Below, one piece after another: positions 1 through 10,627 of a DNA stretch of 64,000 nucleotides (position 1 is the first letter of the stretch; the number at the start of each line of letters is the position of its first letter). The DNA comes from Corynespora cassiicola (taxonomy: Eukaryota > Ascomycota > Dothideomycetes > Pleosporales > Corynesporascaceae), in the NCBI GenBank assembly GCA_022059125.1, contig JAEUWY010000002.1, positions 3,596,001 through 3,660,000 of the forward strand. The letters are read 5' to 3'. Under the pieces are notes generated by a model that searched no databases, was not told the origin of the DNA, and saw only the letters and a program-made list of their open reading frames with translations. The position numbers and the translations under genes were made by a program.

Positions 1-1061
1 TAGTGTGCGCAGGTATGCATGGAGAATGCGCAGCTGCTCGAGCGACTGCATGCGCACCTTGGGGTTGGGGAAAGCGCATGGAATCGACTCCATGCAGATG
101 GCCAGTCGTCGTACCTGGCCCCATCTCTTTGCCGAAGATGGAGTGCTGCCAAAGCCGTGCATGGGGTGGAGGTAGAGAAGGCCACCAGGGTGGATGGGAA
201 GCAAAGAAAGAGAATGAAGGCTGTACATTGGTGCGCGCTCGACTGCAATGCGCAGGGAAATGAGGGCATAGTCGATGACGCTGCGACGGTGTCGCGGAGC
301 GTTGTCAAAGCCTGGGCAGGAAATCTTGAGGTGTTCAAGATTGATGAGCTCGGAAAAGGCAGCGACAAAGGCGGGGACATTGGTTGCGGCGTGGAAAAGA
401 GGAGGGTACTGCTTGATGAGGAGATCGGTCATCTCCCAGGATCCATACTTGGGCGTCTTGTCCTTTCCTGGGCTCTGGATCTGCGGCTCGTACAGGAATT
501 GCCTCTCCTCTCCAGTCTCGGGGTCCACGATGGGGGACAGGAACGTGTCAGGGGTATGGGGCATGTGGAAGGTGAAGGTCTTCACGTGACGCCCGATTCT
601 TGAGAGGGCATCGACGCGAGCGGGCTTGGTGAAGGTGGTGGACTTGAAGGTCACGGTGAGGGACTCGAACAGATGGGGGGTCGCACGGGTGGCGAAGTCA
701 TGGCAGACCAGACGGAAGTTGGGCAGGTCCTCCTGTTCAAGATGGGCAAACACGTTGTCGCGGCAAGCGTCGTTGAGCCAGAAGCGCAAGAAGGCCGAGC
801 TGGTCGACAGCACCAGGTTGCAGATGGAGCTGTTGGAGCGTGACGCTGCGGGCAGTCAATACGGGCACAGTCGGTCGGGCGCAAGAAAGAAGGCTTCTCA
901 CATCGTCCATCCACAGTGGTCGCGGGCGTCAGGGGGATTTCACCAAAGAGCAGCTTGGAGCTGGAGCGCGACACGGTGGTGGCCTGGCTAGCATAGCTGC
1001 TCTGGCTGTCGCCCGACACCGATCGCTTGAGCGATGGCGGCGAGTGCAGTCGCGAATACAT
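1..1061 (-). CDS. F-box domain protein (3' part beyond window)
   Basis: Exons run 1061-902 and 845-1, and the frame is still open at the window edge (335 codons seen). The 56-nt intron (901-846) starts GTGAGA and ends CAG; splicing it joins a Ser-rich N-terminus to a long conserved frame. The segment around residues 75-115, with the motifs HLEQEDLPNFRLVCHDF and ATPHLFESL, reads as an F-box. It is followed by the substrate-side region typical of a Pezizomycotina family (VKTFTFHMPHTPDTF, YGSWEMTDLLIKQYPPLFHA, LEHLKISCPG). Members of this family are SCF ubiquitin-ligase substrate adaptors by F-box inference; the target is unknown. The start is the first ATG of the exon and no better upstream start was seen. 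Family assignment rests on remembered motif patterns, not a search. Confidence 0.8.
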
Positions 1062-2685
1062 GCGTTCGGTATGTCATTCAAACAAGAGTGTAGTAGGTGT
1101 TTCGTTTCAATCTCGTCGATGGCGGTTGAAACAGAACAAAAGAGCCGGAAACCTCAGGAGCGCCAGGCATCGCGACGGGCCACCAGTATTTACCGTCGTG
1201 CCGTCCAAGTGGGGTTGGGATACACGTGAGATGCAGGTGTGAGTCAATCGACTGTGTCCTGGGGGGGCTTTCGGACGGGCCTGTTCCTCGACTGCTGAAT
1301 TCGGCCAGCATACAGAGGGAGAATCACGACCATGTCGCGGTTGCGCGGTCGTGTCTTTATGTTTGGGACGTGTTGATTCGGCCTGTCCATGGGCGCGCCC
1401 GCAGCCCAGAAGTGCCCTTGAAACGTTTGCCAGCGCGCGGCCAATCGGATGCGCCCATGCACGGGACGATATATGCTTCTCTTGCAGTAGCCCCCCAGTA
1501 GCTCGCCAGCCCGTCTCCGAAAAGCGTGGCTGGGCCCTGGGATCGAGCGGTGAGAGGCGCCAAGCGGATGCTGTGGGCTCGATAGCGGCGGATCCGTCGC
1601 GTGTCTTCCATGCCGCCCTCCAGAACCACACGCGATTCGAGGAGCCAAACAATAACATTGCAGACGCCTTGTTTTGGCTCGGGATGGCACTTTGCAATAC
1701 CCGTGCCTATCGATAGCTAGCCGGTATCGATACAGTAGGGCGCGGATCGGGGCGCGTCTCCTGCGCCCTCGACTGCTCAACACCAAAACCCTATCACCAC
1801 CTCGCCCCCCCTCAGGGATGCGCCTTGTGCGCACCCATCACGGGCGCAACCACTGTGGCCATGTGAGGGGCCCTTTGTGCTTTTTTTTTCTGTCCGCCGT
1901 GCGCGGCATTGTGACTTGGTGGTCAGGCTGGCCTCTGTGATGTTTGCGCCGGCCGGAGATCTCCGACCAGACATCGGACGACAGGCGGGCAGCAACACAG
2001 ACACGTCTGCGGGGGGCGAGCAAGACCAGAACCTTCCACAGACAGGCTGAGAGATGCCGGTTTGGGAACCATGTGTACACAGACGCGCTCGTCTGCAACA
2101 ACATTGCTTACACCATCGACCACTCACCGGAATCCCCTGTCAGTCCACCTGCAGCCCAAAGTCTTGGTATGCACTACGGCGGCGCGAAAAATGCCGCACC
2201 TGCATTGTGCCCACTCCCGCCCCTACGCTACGCTGCCCTACCCTACGCTTTGGTTGCCACTGTGTGCCGAACCCATCGCTTGCAGACGGCTGCAGACAAC
2301 GCACAGAAACAGACGTGATTGAAACATTATCGTGATTGGATGTCGGCTGCCGAACACTTGAAACAAGAGGCCTCTGTCCCTGCTGCGTTTCATCTTCCTG
2401 CAGTCCGATCTTCTCGAATTCCTCAAGTCTCCAGACGGTCATTAGAGTATGGGTTGATTGGGTACAAAATATCATAGCGGTACAGCCCGCGGTCGCTCTC
2501 CAAAACCATCTCCCGTCCCTGCATTTCCCTCGGTGGGTGCCCGACCCTCTCCGTGTTCACGGACGGCATCGCCCGCGGAAGGGTTCACCGCTGTGCCCCA
2601 TGTCTTTTTTCTCCCACCGCTATTCAATCAATCTCCTCCCTCCCCCGCCCACCCTACCTTACGCCTTTAGGCAATCCGTGGCAAT
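1062..2685. other. intergenic, F-box promoter and arrestin 3' flank
   Basis: No coding frame here shows family motifs or plausible splicing. The stretch holds the promoter of the F-box gene and the 3' flank of the arrestin gene. Two 10-bp perfect palindromes containing TATCGATA lie at 1707-1716 and 1724-1733. Confidence 0.5.
1707..1733. promoter_or_regulatory. paired TATCGATA palindromes
   Basis: CTATCGATAG (1707-1716) and GTATCGATAC (1724-1733) are each perfect 10-bp palindromes. They share the TATCGATA core and are centred 17 bp apart, about 650 bp upstream of the F-box start codon. The spacing suggests a dimeric binding site, but no fungal regulator for it is known to me. Confidence 0.3.
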
Positions 2686-4355
2686 TCATCGCCTCTTCTC
2701 GTCGGAAATTCGGGGAGCACCGTCCGGCACGGGCGGAGGCTGGTAGCTCCCTCTGTATCCGTTGATCGGGGGCAAGTCCTGTCCAACTGCATCCTCGTAG
2801 CTGGGCGGCGCATCTTCGTACGGAGGCTGGGGAGACGCGGGTGCGCCATGCGCCGGCGGGAACGCTCCGGAAAAGCTTTGATGAGTCGGCGTAGTTGGCG
2901 TGTGCGGTGCCTGAGCCTGCACGGGCGGCTTGAGATCCCCGCCAGCAGAAAGGGAAGGTGTATCGCCCGTCAAAGTGGCCTCGAGTAGGGCCTTGGGCGG
3001 CGCGATGCCGGAGTAGACCTTGACGGGTAGTCGGAGGGGCAGCACAACGAGCTGGTCCTCGCCATGCTTGTACGACCCATAGCCGATCCCAACCCGGACT
3101 TCGAGCTCATAGAAACGTGAGAGATTGCACGTGGTGAAAGTCGGCGGGACAGTGTTTGGAATCGACTTTCCAGACCAATACTCGGCATTAATCGGCACTT
3201 CAGTACCCACCGCATCTGTCGGTGAGCCGATGGGAATCGCCATATTGCTCATGCTAGCCAGGATCCAGCTGTTTGACTCGGTGCGTGTCACATCGTGCGC
3301 TCTGACCTTGGTGTACCCAATGAGCTCGATCTGAAGCATCTGCAGGTATATATTCTTGGTGCGCTCGCTCATGCTCTTGACCAAAACCCGCAGAGGAAGG
3401 TCCTGGTTGCAGGTGAGAACTGCAGGGTTCGGCAACCGTGCATCCAAAGAAACGCGCGGGGGCACTCCTGTGGGCGACGTCGGGCTGCTAGGAGTCGAGT
3501 CCTTCCTGTCAAAGAAGCCAGGCTTCTTTGTCGGCGCAGCGCTCCCTCCGTTCTCAACAAACTGGTGCTGTCGCCTTGCATATGCCTCTCCGTCCATCTG
3601 CATCGGGCGCGGAGGCTCAATGGGAAGGAGGGTAAAGTTTGCCTGCGCGCGCGCATTCTCCTTGTAGAACTCTGGCCTGTTGACGGTGACTTTTACATAG
3701 TATCTAATCTCTGCTTCGCCGGGGAATCCGCTAAGAGAAGGTGGCAGCGTCGACTTGAGATGCTGCGTGGGGGTTTTCGCAACCTCGGGAATCATGTTGG
3801 AGAAGGAAACGTTGGTTGTCAAGCTATTCTGCTGCTGGCAGGCAGTGTTGAGGGGAATCTAACAGCGCTCTCGTCAGGGCCATCGATGCACTTGGGCGTC
3901 CGGAACTGACCTTAAACTGGAACGGATATTCATATTGGCCCATGTTCAGGGTGTAGCTCGCCTTTGGGTTGGCCAAGACATCCTCCATGCGCTGGTTTGC
4001 GGGCCATACTACCTGCTGCTTGTACAGAAACTGTGGTTTTGGTCAATACTGAATCAATGTAGAAACCCAATGCTGCAGCCCAATGCGTCGACATGTGAAT
4101 CCAACGCAGACAGAGAATTCAACCCATCATCTAGCTGGCGCAACTCACCTTATGGACTTCCAGCACCGGCCTCTGCTTGTCTGGTCTGTCAGGCCTGATG
4201 GGGGCAAGCAGTCGCGTGCGCGATTCGCCCTCGAGCTTCACAATGATGCTGCTGACATTGCTGGGGTTCGGGACTCTTAGAGAGACCTTGCCGTTTATCA
4301 GGTCGAGGTTGGTGTAGTGCTCGTGCGGGTGCTCGAGGCTGACGGAGACGAGCAT
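2686..4355 (-). CDS. alpha-arrestin (ART-type ubiquitin-ligase adaptor)
   Basis: Exons are 4355-4149, 4030-3911 and 3858-2686; introns of 118 nt (GTGAGT...CAG) and 52 nt (GTCAGT...TAG) join in frame to give 499 aa. The N-terminal arrestin fold starts at once (YTNLDLINGKVSLRVPNPS) and is followed by arrestin-C-like sequence to about residue 350. The proline-rich tail contains PPYED and PPSYEDA, which are PPxY motifs. Proteins of this kind recruit Rsp5-type ubiquitin ligases to plasma-membrane transporters for endocytosis; that role is inferred. The true start may lie in a short upstream exon: in frame before the ATG there is RSRLTTD behind a possible CAG acceptor near 4382, and an ATGT near 4484 could supply the first codon through a weak GTTGAT donor. 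I therefore annotate from the first safe ATG. Confidence 0.85.
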
Positions 4356-5247
4356 ATCGGTGGTGAGGCGGCTTCGTGCTGCTGCGTGTCAAAGGTTATG
4401 GCTCGGGAGTAGATGCTCGGGCGACAAGGTGACAGTTTGACCGAAATGATGCCTGAACAAGGTGAGCGACAAATCAACACATCTTATGCGACTGCCGCGG
4501 ACGTCTTGCTTGGCTATGCTGCAGGTCTTTCTGCTGTGTGAAGGGGTGTCTGATTGCTCGGCACAGCCCAGGACGCGTGGTCGATGATTCCTCGTCCGGG
4601 AGAACTGTTGGCAGCCTGCGGAATTGGCGGAGGGGCATTTTTCGCATGCCCAGAAAGTCCCCGCCTGCGTCATAGCGCCAAGCATCCTGGGCAAACAAAG
4701 GTCACGGATATAAGGTCAGTTGACTACAACAACACCAGCTTTGACAACATATTTCTGTGCGATTCTCTGTTGCGATTCCGCCTGTATCCGACGCCGCCCT
4801 TCCGAGCCAAGCTTCAACGTGGCGCATCATGGTGGTCTCCTGTCCTCTCCGCAGCCCTAGCCCCAGCTAGGCCAATGATGAGCACAGCCACAGCCACAGC
4901 CAGCTGAAGCGCCCCCTTCTTTCGTACCCAGCAGAGTGGAAGAAGGAAGGAATCCGCGCTCAGGCAAGGCTAAATCGGCACCGGGTTGCGTGGCCTCGCA
5001 TCGTGTTATCGGGGCTGAATCTATTTTCGATTGCAGTTCAAATAGTCGTCCGGGAGCAGGCAACATTGCTACTCAGAGGCCTTCTTTGGCGAGCATATCT
5101 GATACAACCAAGACAGGTCAGCGGGCTGAAGGCAAAAAAGAGACGATTAGATCCTCCGACTTACCTGCAATGTCAAGATAAAGTGCAATGGCATTGAAGC
5201 TTTGTTCACGTTAGCACGGCAATCATGCAAGTAGCGCACTGGCTCAA
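4356..5247. other. intergenic, arrestin promoter and lipase 3' flank
   Basis: No convincing coding sequence was found. The stretch may contain a short 5' exon of the arrestin gene (see that entry). A run of CACAGC repeats near 4880-4905 is the only local pattern noted. Confidence 0.45.
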
Positions 5248-6521
5248 TTACTTTCTCTTCCCGCCCGTTAGCTCCCAGAGAAACCATTTCAAGCGGTTCG
5301 TCCAGTTGATCAGATCCAGGTGGCTGACGCCGGTCAAGGTGCCTTTGTAGTTGCCCCATTGACTGGATTCGACGCTGACAGAGGTTAGTAGGTGAAGAGT
5401 CACGCCCAAGACCAAGTGAGCATACCTGACCAGCCCATCGTTGGGTCCGCCCTCAAGGCGTTTGATGATGCTGTGCGAAGCCGCGAATACAGACCAAGAT
5501 GAGGGTTCAAGCGACGCCCCATAAGAGTAATATCTGATAAAAGTAAGTATCTTCATGGTACACGACGGCGGCAACACCGAGCAAACACACCTAGTTCCTT
5601 CAACATCAGGCGTCTTGGGGTTGAAGCTATCTTTCATATAATTCCGTGTCAGCTGGGCAAATGCCCCAGTCTCCAGGCCGACGTATTCCATTACTCTGTA
5701 TATCCTCTTGATTTGCGCAGGTCCGATGGATTCGAACATGTAGTCAGCAAAAGCCGACCCTCGGTGGGGGGTCGCAATAGTTGTCAAGGACAGAACATTA
5801 AAATCGTTCGGCTTGAGCTGGCTGATCATATAGCGCGAGTCAAGACCACTGCAAAAACTTAGTAAAGTAAACTCAGGGAGAAGGCATTATTACCCCTAGG
5901 GTCGAGTTAGTACTAAAAGTTTGCGTTGCTATAGAAAGTTATACCATGCTATGTCTGTTTAAGTTAGTAAATCTCGTTATGATAATGAGAGCTGTCCACT
6001 ACGCACGCGATGATGTTGACATCTTTCCCCTTCGCTTTGGCGGAGATGCTTTCGGCCAGCTTCTGTGCTCTCGCCTCGATGCTTCCAGATGGGGGGACGG
6101 CCGCAACAATAACCTCTACACCTTTATGGGAGAGTGCATCGGTGATGCCTCGCCAGTACTCAATTCCTGGAAGGTAGCGGCCCCCTATTTTCAATTCGTC
6201 AAAGCCTAGGAGACCATGCGCGAGGATGATGGCATGCTTCTATAAGGGGTCAGAAAAACGAGTCGGCATGTTATGACCTACGCACCGGAGTTTCTGTGCA
6301 GGAGTTAGCATCGTGAGTACAAAGGAATAAAAACACACACCGTAGTGATCCCGAACCACCGCATACTCGTCATCTAGCACCCTTCCCAGATCGTGCAGTC
6401 GAGGGTCATTCTGAAGCTGCCTGCTCACATGGAAGGCCCGAGACGATTGGAGTGCGCGGACGGCCGGGTATCCCTGCCTCAAAAACGAGCGACTATACGC
6501 TCGAGAAAGGTGGAGTATCAT
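5248..6521 (-). CDS. Tgl2-like triacylglycerol lipase with microexons
   Basis: Eight exons: 6521-6341, 6293-6286 (8 nt), 6239-6007, 5954-5945 (10 nt), 5895-5894 (2 nt), 5848-5591, 5533-5426 and 5374-5248. They total 927 nt and encode 308 aa; the seven introns are 45-57 nt. The basic N-terminus (MILHLSRAYSRSF...) looks like a mitochondrial presequence. The alpha/beta-hydrolase core shows the oxyanion motif AHGLLGFDE, the nucleophile elbow AHSMGGLDSRY, ATPHRGSAF, and a late catalytic His in GVSHLDLINW. This matches the yeast Tgl2 lipase family, which hydrolyses acylglycerols in mitochondria. The elbow is assembled from exons 3, 4, 5 and 6: the 2-nt exon GG sits between an intron with branch site TACTAAC and TAG acceptor and one with GTAATA donor and CAG acceptor. 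Leaving it out gives an immediate stop. Confidence 0.88.
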
Positions 6522-7041
6522 CAGGGTAGACGCATGCCGAGCTCGAGAAAGAAGTTGAGTTGCGCGTTGATGCGTCCGAAAAGTCGCGTTCCTGGTGACG
6601 TAAGTACCACATGGACCAGGGTCTGAACATGCAGGCACCAACTCTCCATCGTGCGGATCGCAACTTGAGCTTAAAGCAACCGCACTTCTCAGAGTACGGG
6701 CATAGCATCAGACTGAGGTTGATCTCTTACGGGCCGTGCCTGTGTAGACCTGTTTGCAAGGCCTGTTTGGCCGCACTTACTCAAGTGCATACCATTCGCT
6801 GTCGGCGCTTTCGATGACGGTGCGCAGTGATTGCACTTGGGTCAGATGAGATATGGAGCAAGATGCATCGTATTTATTCTGTAGGAGATCTCTAGGCCGC
6901 TGGCGGGGAGCATGTAAACCAAAGCTCCCCTGTGCACGAATGCCCCCAGTCAACGCTCGTCCCTATCCTACACCTGATGCCCATCGCCGTTTAGCAACGT
7001 CGCATCGAGACTATATGTACGCGTCCGCTGATGGTACTCCT
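6522..7041. other. intergenic, lipase promoter and vma10 3' flank
   Basis: This 520-bp stretch between two minus-strand genes has no coding frame that I can support. Confidence 0.5.
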
Positions 7042-7592
7042 TCATCGAGGTGGCTCAGGCTTAGCATTTGTGACAGCGTTGATGAGCTGCTCAATGACCT
7101 TGTCACCCGATTTCTTTCCGATTTCCTCGATGTCCTTCACTTTGGCATCGGTGTCCTTCTTGGCCTCCTCCTCGGCCTTCTGGTTACCAGAGCTGTGCTG
7201 AGCGGGCATCAGTATTCGTCGCTCCAGATTCATGTCAGACGCAGTGTGCGCACCTCCTTCTCAAACTTCTGGAACTCGCCGTCCTTCTGCTTTCGGTAGT
7301 CCTCAATTTCCTTCTGAGCTTCGTTGCGGGCGTCCTTCACTCGCTTGGTGCGGTCTAGGCGGTCAGAGTGGTCGAAGTGGGGAGGGCGAGACATTTACAT
7401 TCTCTGGCTATGCGGCAGTCAGCAGGGTGAAGATGCGAAAGATGTGAAGCTGTACGTGCCTTGCTGGACGATCTTCTGAGCCTCACGCTCGGCCTAGAGA
7501 CGGGGTGAGTTGCGCGGCGGTTCCAAGTGGGCTGTATGCCTTACGTCGAGCAGCGTCTGGATTCCCGCAGAGTTTTGAGCGGACTGAGCCAT
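7042..7592 (-). CDS. vma10: V-type proton ATPase subunit G
   Basis: Exons are 7592-7545, 7493-7460, 7407-7399 (9 nt), 7354-7254 and 7197-7042; total 348 nt, 115 aa, the usual length of subunit G. The protein starts MAQSAQNSAGIQTLLD and continues AEREAQKIVQQARE, TKRVKDARNEAQKEIEDY and ends in a Lys/Glu-rich helix; it is one long alpha-helical peripheral-stalk subunit of the V1 sector that acidifies the vacuole. Intron 2 (7459-7408) has a GC donor (AAG|GCACGT) with a CATAG acceptor. Using the nearby GT instead breaks the conserved QQARE segment. The following exon is only 9 nt. The gene shares a 227-bp divergent promoter with PET117. Confidence 0.93.
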
Positions 7593-7819
7593 GTTAGCTT
7601 GGGGCGCAACCGTTGCGAGAAGCTGCCTGAGCTCACCATCTTGGATTACAGTCTTCAGTTGTGACGTTGGGTGGGTTGTCTGGCATGCCCGACCTGCGGG
7701 AGTGCATCACAGGACGGCGGGGACTTGGCAAGGTGGCCCAAGCTCCTCGCAGCATCAAAAGTTCATCTGGAGACACTACATTGGCACCAGACATCGCACT
7801 GATAACCCACTCGTTCACA

Positions 7820-8143
7820 ATGTCTCGCGCATCCAAGATTACGCTTGCTACTACGACTCTCGGTGCCATTGGCATCGTCATTGGGGTGCACTATGCCCAG
7901 CGCGCTGAAAAAGCCGTAAGGCTCTCCCTCCATTCTCACGGTCACGATGCGGTTCACTGACCATGAATACAGGCTATGCACGCGGGCGTCATTCGAGACT
8001 ATGAGCAGCAACGCCTCAAGAGAGAAAGACAGGCAGACTTCGAAATGCAGCGGGCTTTGGAGGAACAATACAGAAAGGTGCAGACGGTTTCGGACGGGGG
8101 AGGGCCTGCAGCAGCATCACAAAGTGAAGGGACAGGGAGTTAG
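7820..8143 (+). CDS. PET117-like cytochrome c oxidase assembly factor
   Basis: Exons 7820-7915 and 7973-8143 flank a 57-nt intron (GTAAGG...CAG) and encode 88 aa. The N-terminus (MSRASKITLATTTLGAIGIVIGVHYAQ) carries a single hydrophobic segment. It is followed by the charged helix AMHAGVIRDYEQQRLKRERQ and FEMQRALEEQYRKVQ, the signature of the PET117 family. Family members sit at the mitochondrial inner membrane and help assemble complex IV. A Ser/Gly-rich tail ends at TAG. Length and motif order fit well. Confidence 0.88.
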
Positions 8144-9637
8144 CTAAGACAGTATGGACAGTATGGAGACAACGCCGTTCTAATCAAATCGGGGACAAAG
8201 ACATGCCCCAGTTCCACACTGGAGTCGGCGCGGCCGTGGCCCCAGGCATGATGAACCTGGCCCACCAGCCGCAGCATTCCTTGCTGCCTCAGCCTTGCGC
8301 GGTGCCTGGCCTCAGCCCCAACCATGACTCCCAACCCGGTTCTTCGACGTCGAAATAGCCTCGCTGCGGGCCTTTAATTCTCCGACCGGAGTTGGGGGAG
8401 GCGATGTGGCATGCCGGTACTACTTTGGGTAGATGGGGCGTGAAACAGCCTCGTCGAGGGTCTGCCGAGCCCAGGTCGCGAACAAAGCCCTGGTATCGAC
8501 GAGGCTCGAGTGCTTTACGAGTGTGTCAGGGCAGCCTGTAGCGAACCCGAGTAGAAAGGCGTTCACCAGTGTTTCAATCTTTTGTTATACATGTCATGTT
8601 CACCGTTGGGGTCCAGGACAAAGGGGTAGAACATGGAGTTTTAGCCGCAAGTTCTCCATGTATGTCAGCACAATGGACAATCGTCTCTTTGAGCCGCGTC
8701 GATCTCATCCTCCCACTTTTTTGTTTCAGAGCCATTCCTCTCCATCAGTCGCCAGTGGGTGAGATGCCCTGTGCTCTTTGCTGGGGTCCTTCAACGAGAG
8801 TCAAGCTTCTCGCGTGATACTGTGATGCTCTGGTTTGCATGTAAAGTTTGCTTGCCAGACATGTATATTGCGGACGATTGCGCGCAATAATTGCTTCCGT
8901 GGTCATCGGTCTCGCCGCGCCGTGGACCCAAAGGCCCTCGGACCATACAGCCCCTCGGAGCCAAAACGGCAATCGACAAGCCGGCTTCTCGGGACACAAG
9001 AGGAGGATCCCAACGCCATGTCGTCACGAGCCTGAGTATTGACCATAGGTTCTAGAAAGGTTCGGCGCATGTGGGGAAGGTCGCCACCAATGAAGTCATC
9101 CATCAACCCCGAGGAGATCTGGCGATGTCCATCGCAACAACGCCCTCCGTCACACTGCATTCAACGTCTGCCGTGAAGATCGTATTTCCCTGCCGAGCCA
9201 CGAACTAGCAAGGGCTGGAGCGACCACAGCGGCCCAGGCAACCGTATTTCTCGCGCTTGGTTGCTGGTATTTGACTATGTTGTGGCCTGGCGGAACGCAG
9301 GGACAGCCACATGTGGCGGAATATTCAGGCCCGCGCTAAGCCGCACGTTTGCCTGGGGGTCATCGGGCGCCGTTCGCCTCTTGAAAGGGCTGTGTTGTCT
9401 CATCGATTCGGCCTCCTTTAAGACCACGCCCGTTCCCGCGCACACCTTCGTCCAAGCAAACGTGACTCCCCTACGCACAGCGCAACGATACACAAGATCG
9501 GTCCTTCCCGCTGCAGAGCCTCTTTTGTAAAACCTTTCGCACGAATCCGTCTTTGCCGCGGACCGCTCCTCTTCGCATAGCAGCCCGCCAGCACACAAGC
9601 TCCTGACGATCCCCGGACGTCGCACATCAACTTCACC
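8144..9637. other. intergenic, no gene seen
   Basis: About 1.5 kb of mixed composition. The open frames overlap one another on both strands without motifs or good splice signals. The right end is presumably the promoter and leader of the secreted protein that follows. Confidence 0.45.
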
Positions 9638-10627
9638 ATGAGGCTATCGCAGGCCTTCACATTTCTCACCCTGGCGCTGTCCACCGTGAACGCCGCTTCG
9701 GTGCCCAACTCCAATGCCCTAGACCTCCTCGAGGAACACGCTGCCAGCGCGCCGCGGTCTGACATTCTCGCCCCGGAGAACGCGCTCGAGAAGCGCAAAG
9801 GCGGAGGCGGACGAGGTGGGGGCGGTGGAAGTAGCAGTTCAGGTAAGCCATTTTAGCTTTTTTCCTTTATTTTCTTTACATAATCCGCGCTGGCCAACAG
9901 GCGAATTATGATAAAAGCCCGATCTCTTTTTTTAACATGTTCCCGTCGGCTTCTTTGTACACGGCGGAATGTTAACCATGTCTCAGGTGGCGGCAGGTCT
10001 TCGGGCGGAGGCAGCAGTGGCAGCAGTGGCAGCTCCGGGCGCTCGAGCCCAAGCTCCAACGCAGGCGGTTCGACGCGGGCCGGGTCTGGCGCTCCCAGGA
10101 CCTTTGGCGGTGGCGGATATTACGGAGGAGGAGCTGCCGTGCCCTACCAGTCCGGCCAGCGGTCAAGGAAGGGCATCGGGCCCTCAGCCATCCTCCCCCT
10201 TGCCGCCGTCGCCCTCATCTTCCCGGGTCTTTGGCTGTACAGCACATACCCCTACTACTACAACAACCGCTACAACTTCAGGAACGAGACGGTGCAGAAT
10301 GCCACGTACCCCCAGGGTCTCAATACGAGTCTGCCAGTTCTCTGTCTCTGCCAGGAATACAGCGTTTGCGGCTGCGACGAGAACCAGGATCAGTCGTATC
10401 TCAACTCGATTGTTGGCAACGGCAGCTACCAGGCTATGAACAAGTCTCTCGTCACTGTCAACGATGTCAACGGAACCACCCATTTGATCATCAACGGTAC
10501 TTTGCCCAACGGCACAACGGCCCCTGGCGGTACTGACGACGGCGCCGGCGTTGCTCTGACTTTGGGTCAGTACTCAGGGTACTGGGTAATGGGGCTCATT
10601 GTTGTCTACACGGCCGCCTTTATGTAA
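9638..10627 (+). CDS. secreted Gly/Ser-rich membrane-anchored protein
   Basis: Exons 9638-9842 and 9987-10627 are joined over a 144-nt intron (GTAAGC...CTCAG) and encode 281 aa. A nearer CAG at 9900 would give an early stop. The signal peptide is MRLSQAFTFLTLALSTVNA. A Lys-Arg site (EKRKGG) follows and could be a Kex2 cleavage point. Next comes a Gly/Ser low-complexity region (about residues 55-115), a hydrophobic segment (ILPLAAVALIFPGLWLYS), and a conserved-looking domain with CLCQEYSVCGCDEN and several N-glycosylation sequons. The C-terminus is hydrophobic, compatible with GPI or membrane anchoring. It resembles a fungal uncharacterised family (possibly DUF7732); the function is unknown. 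Confidence 0.8.
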
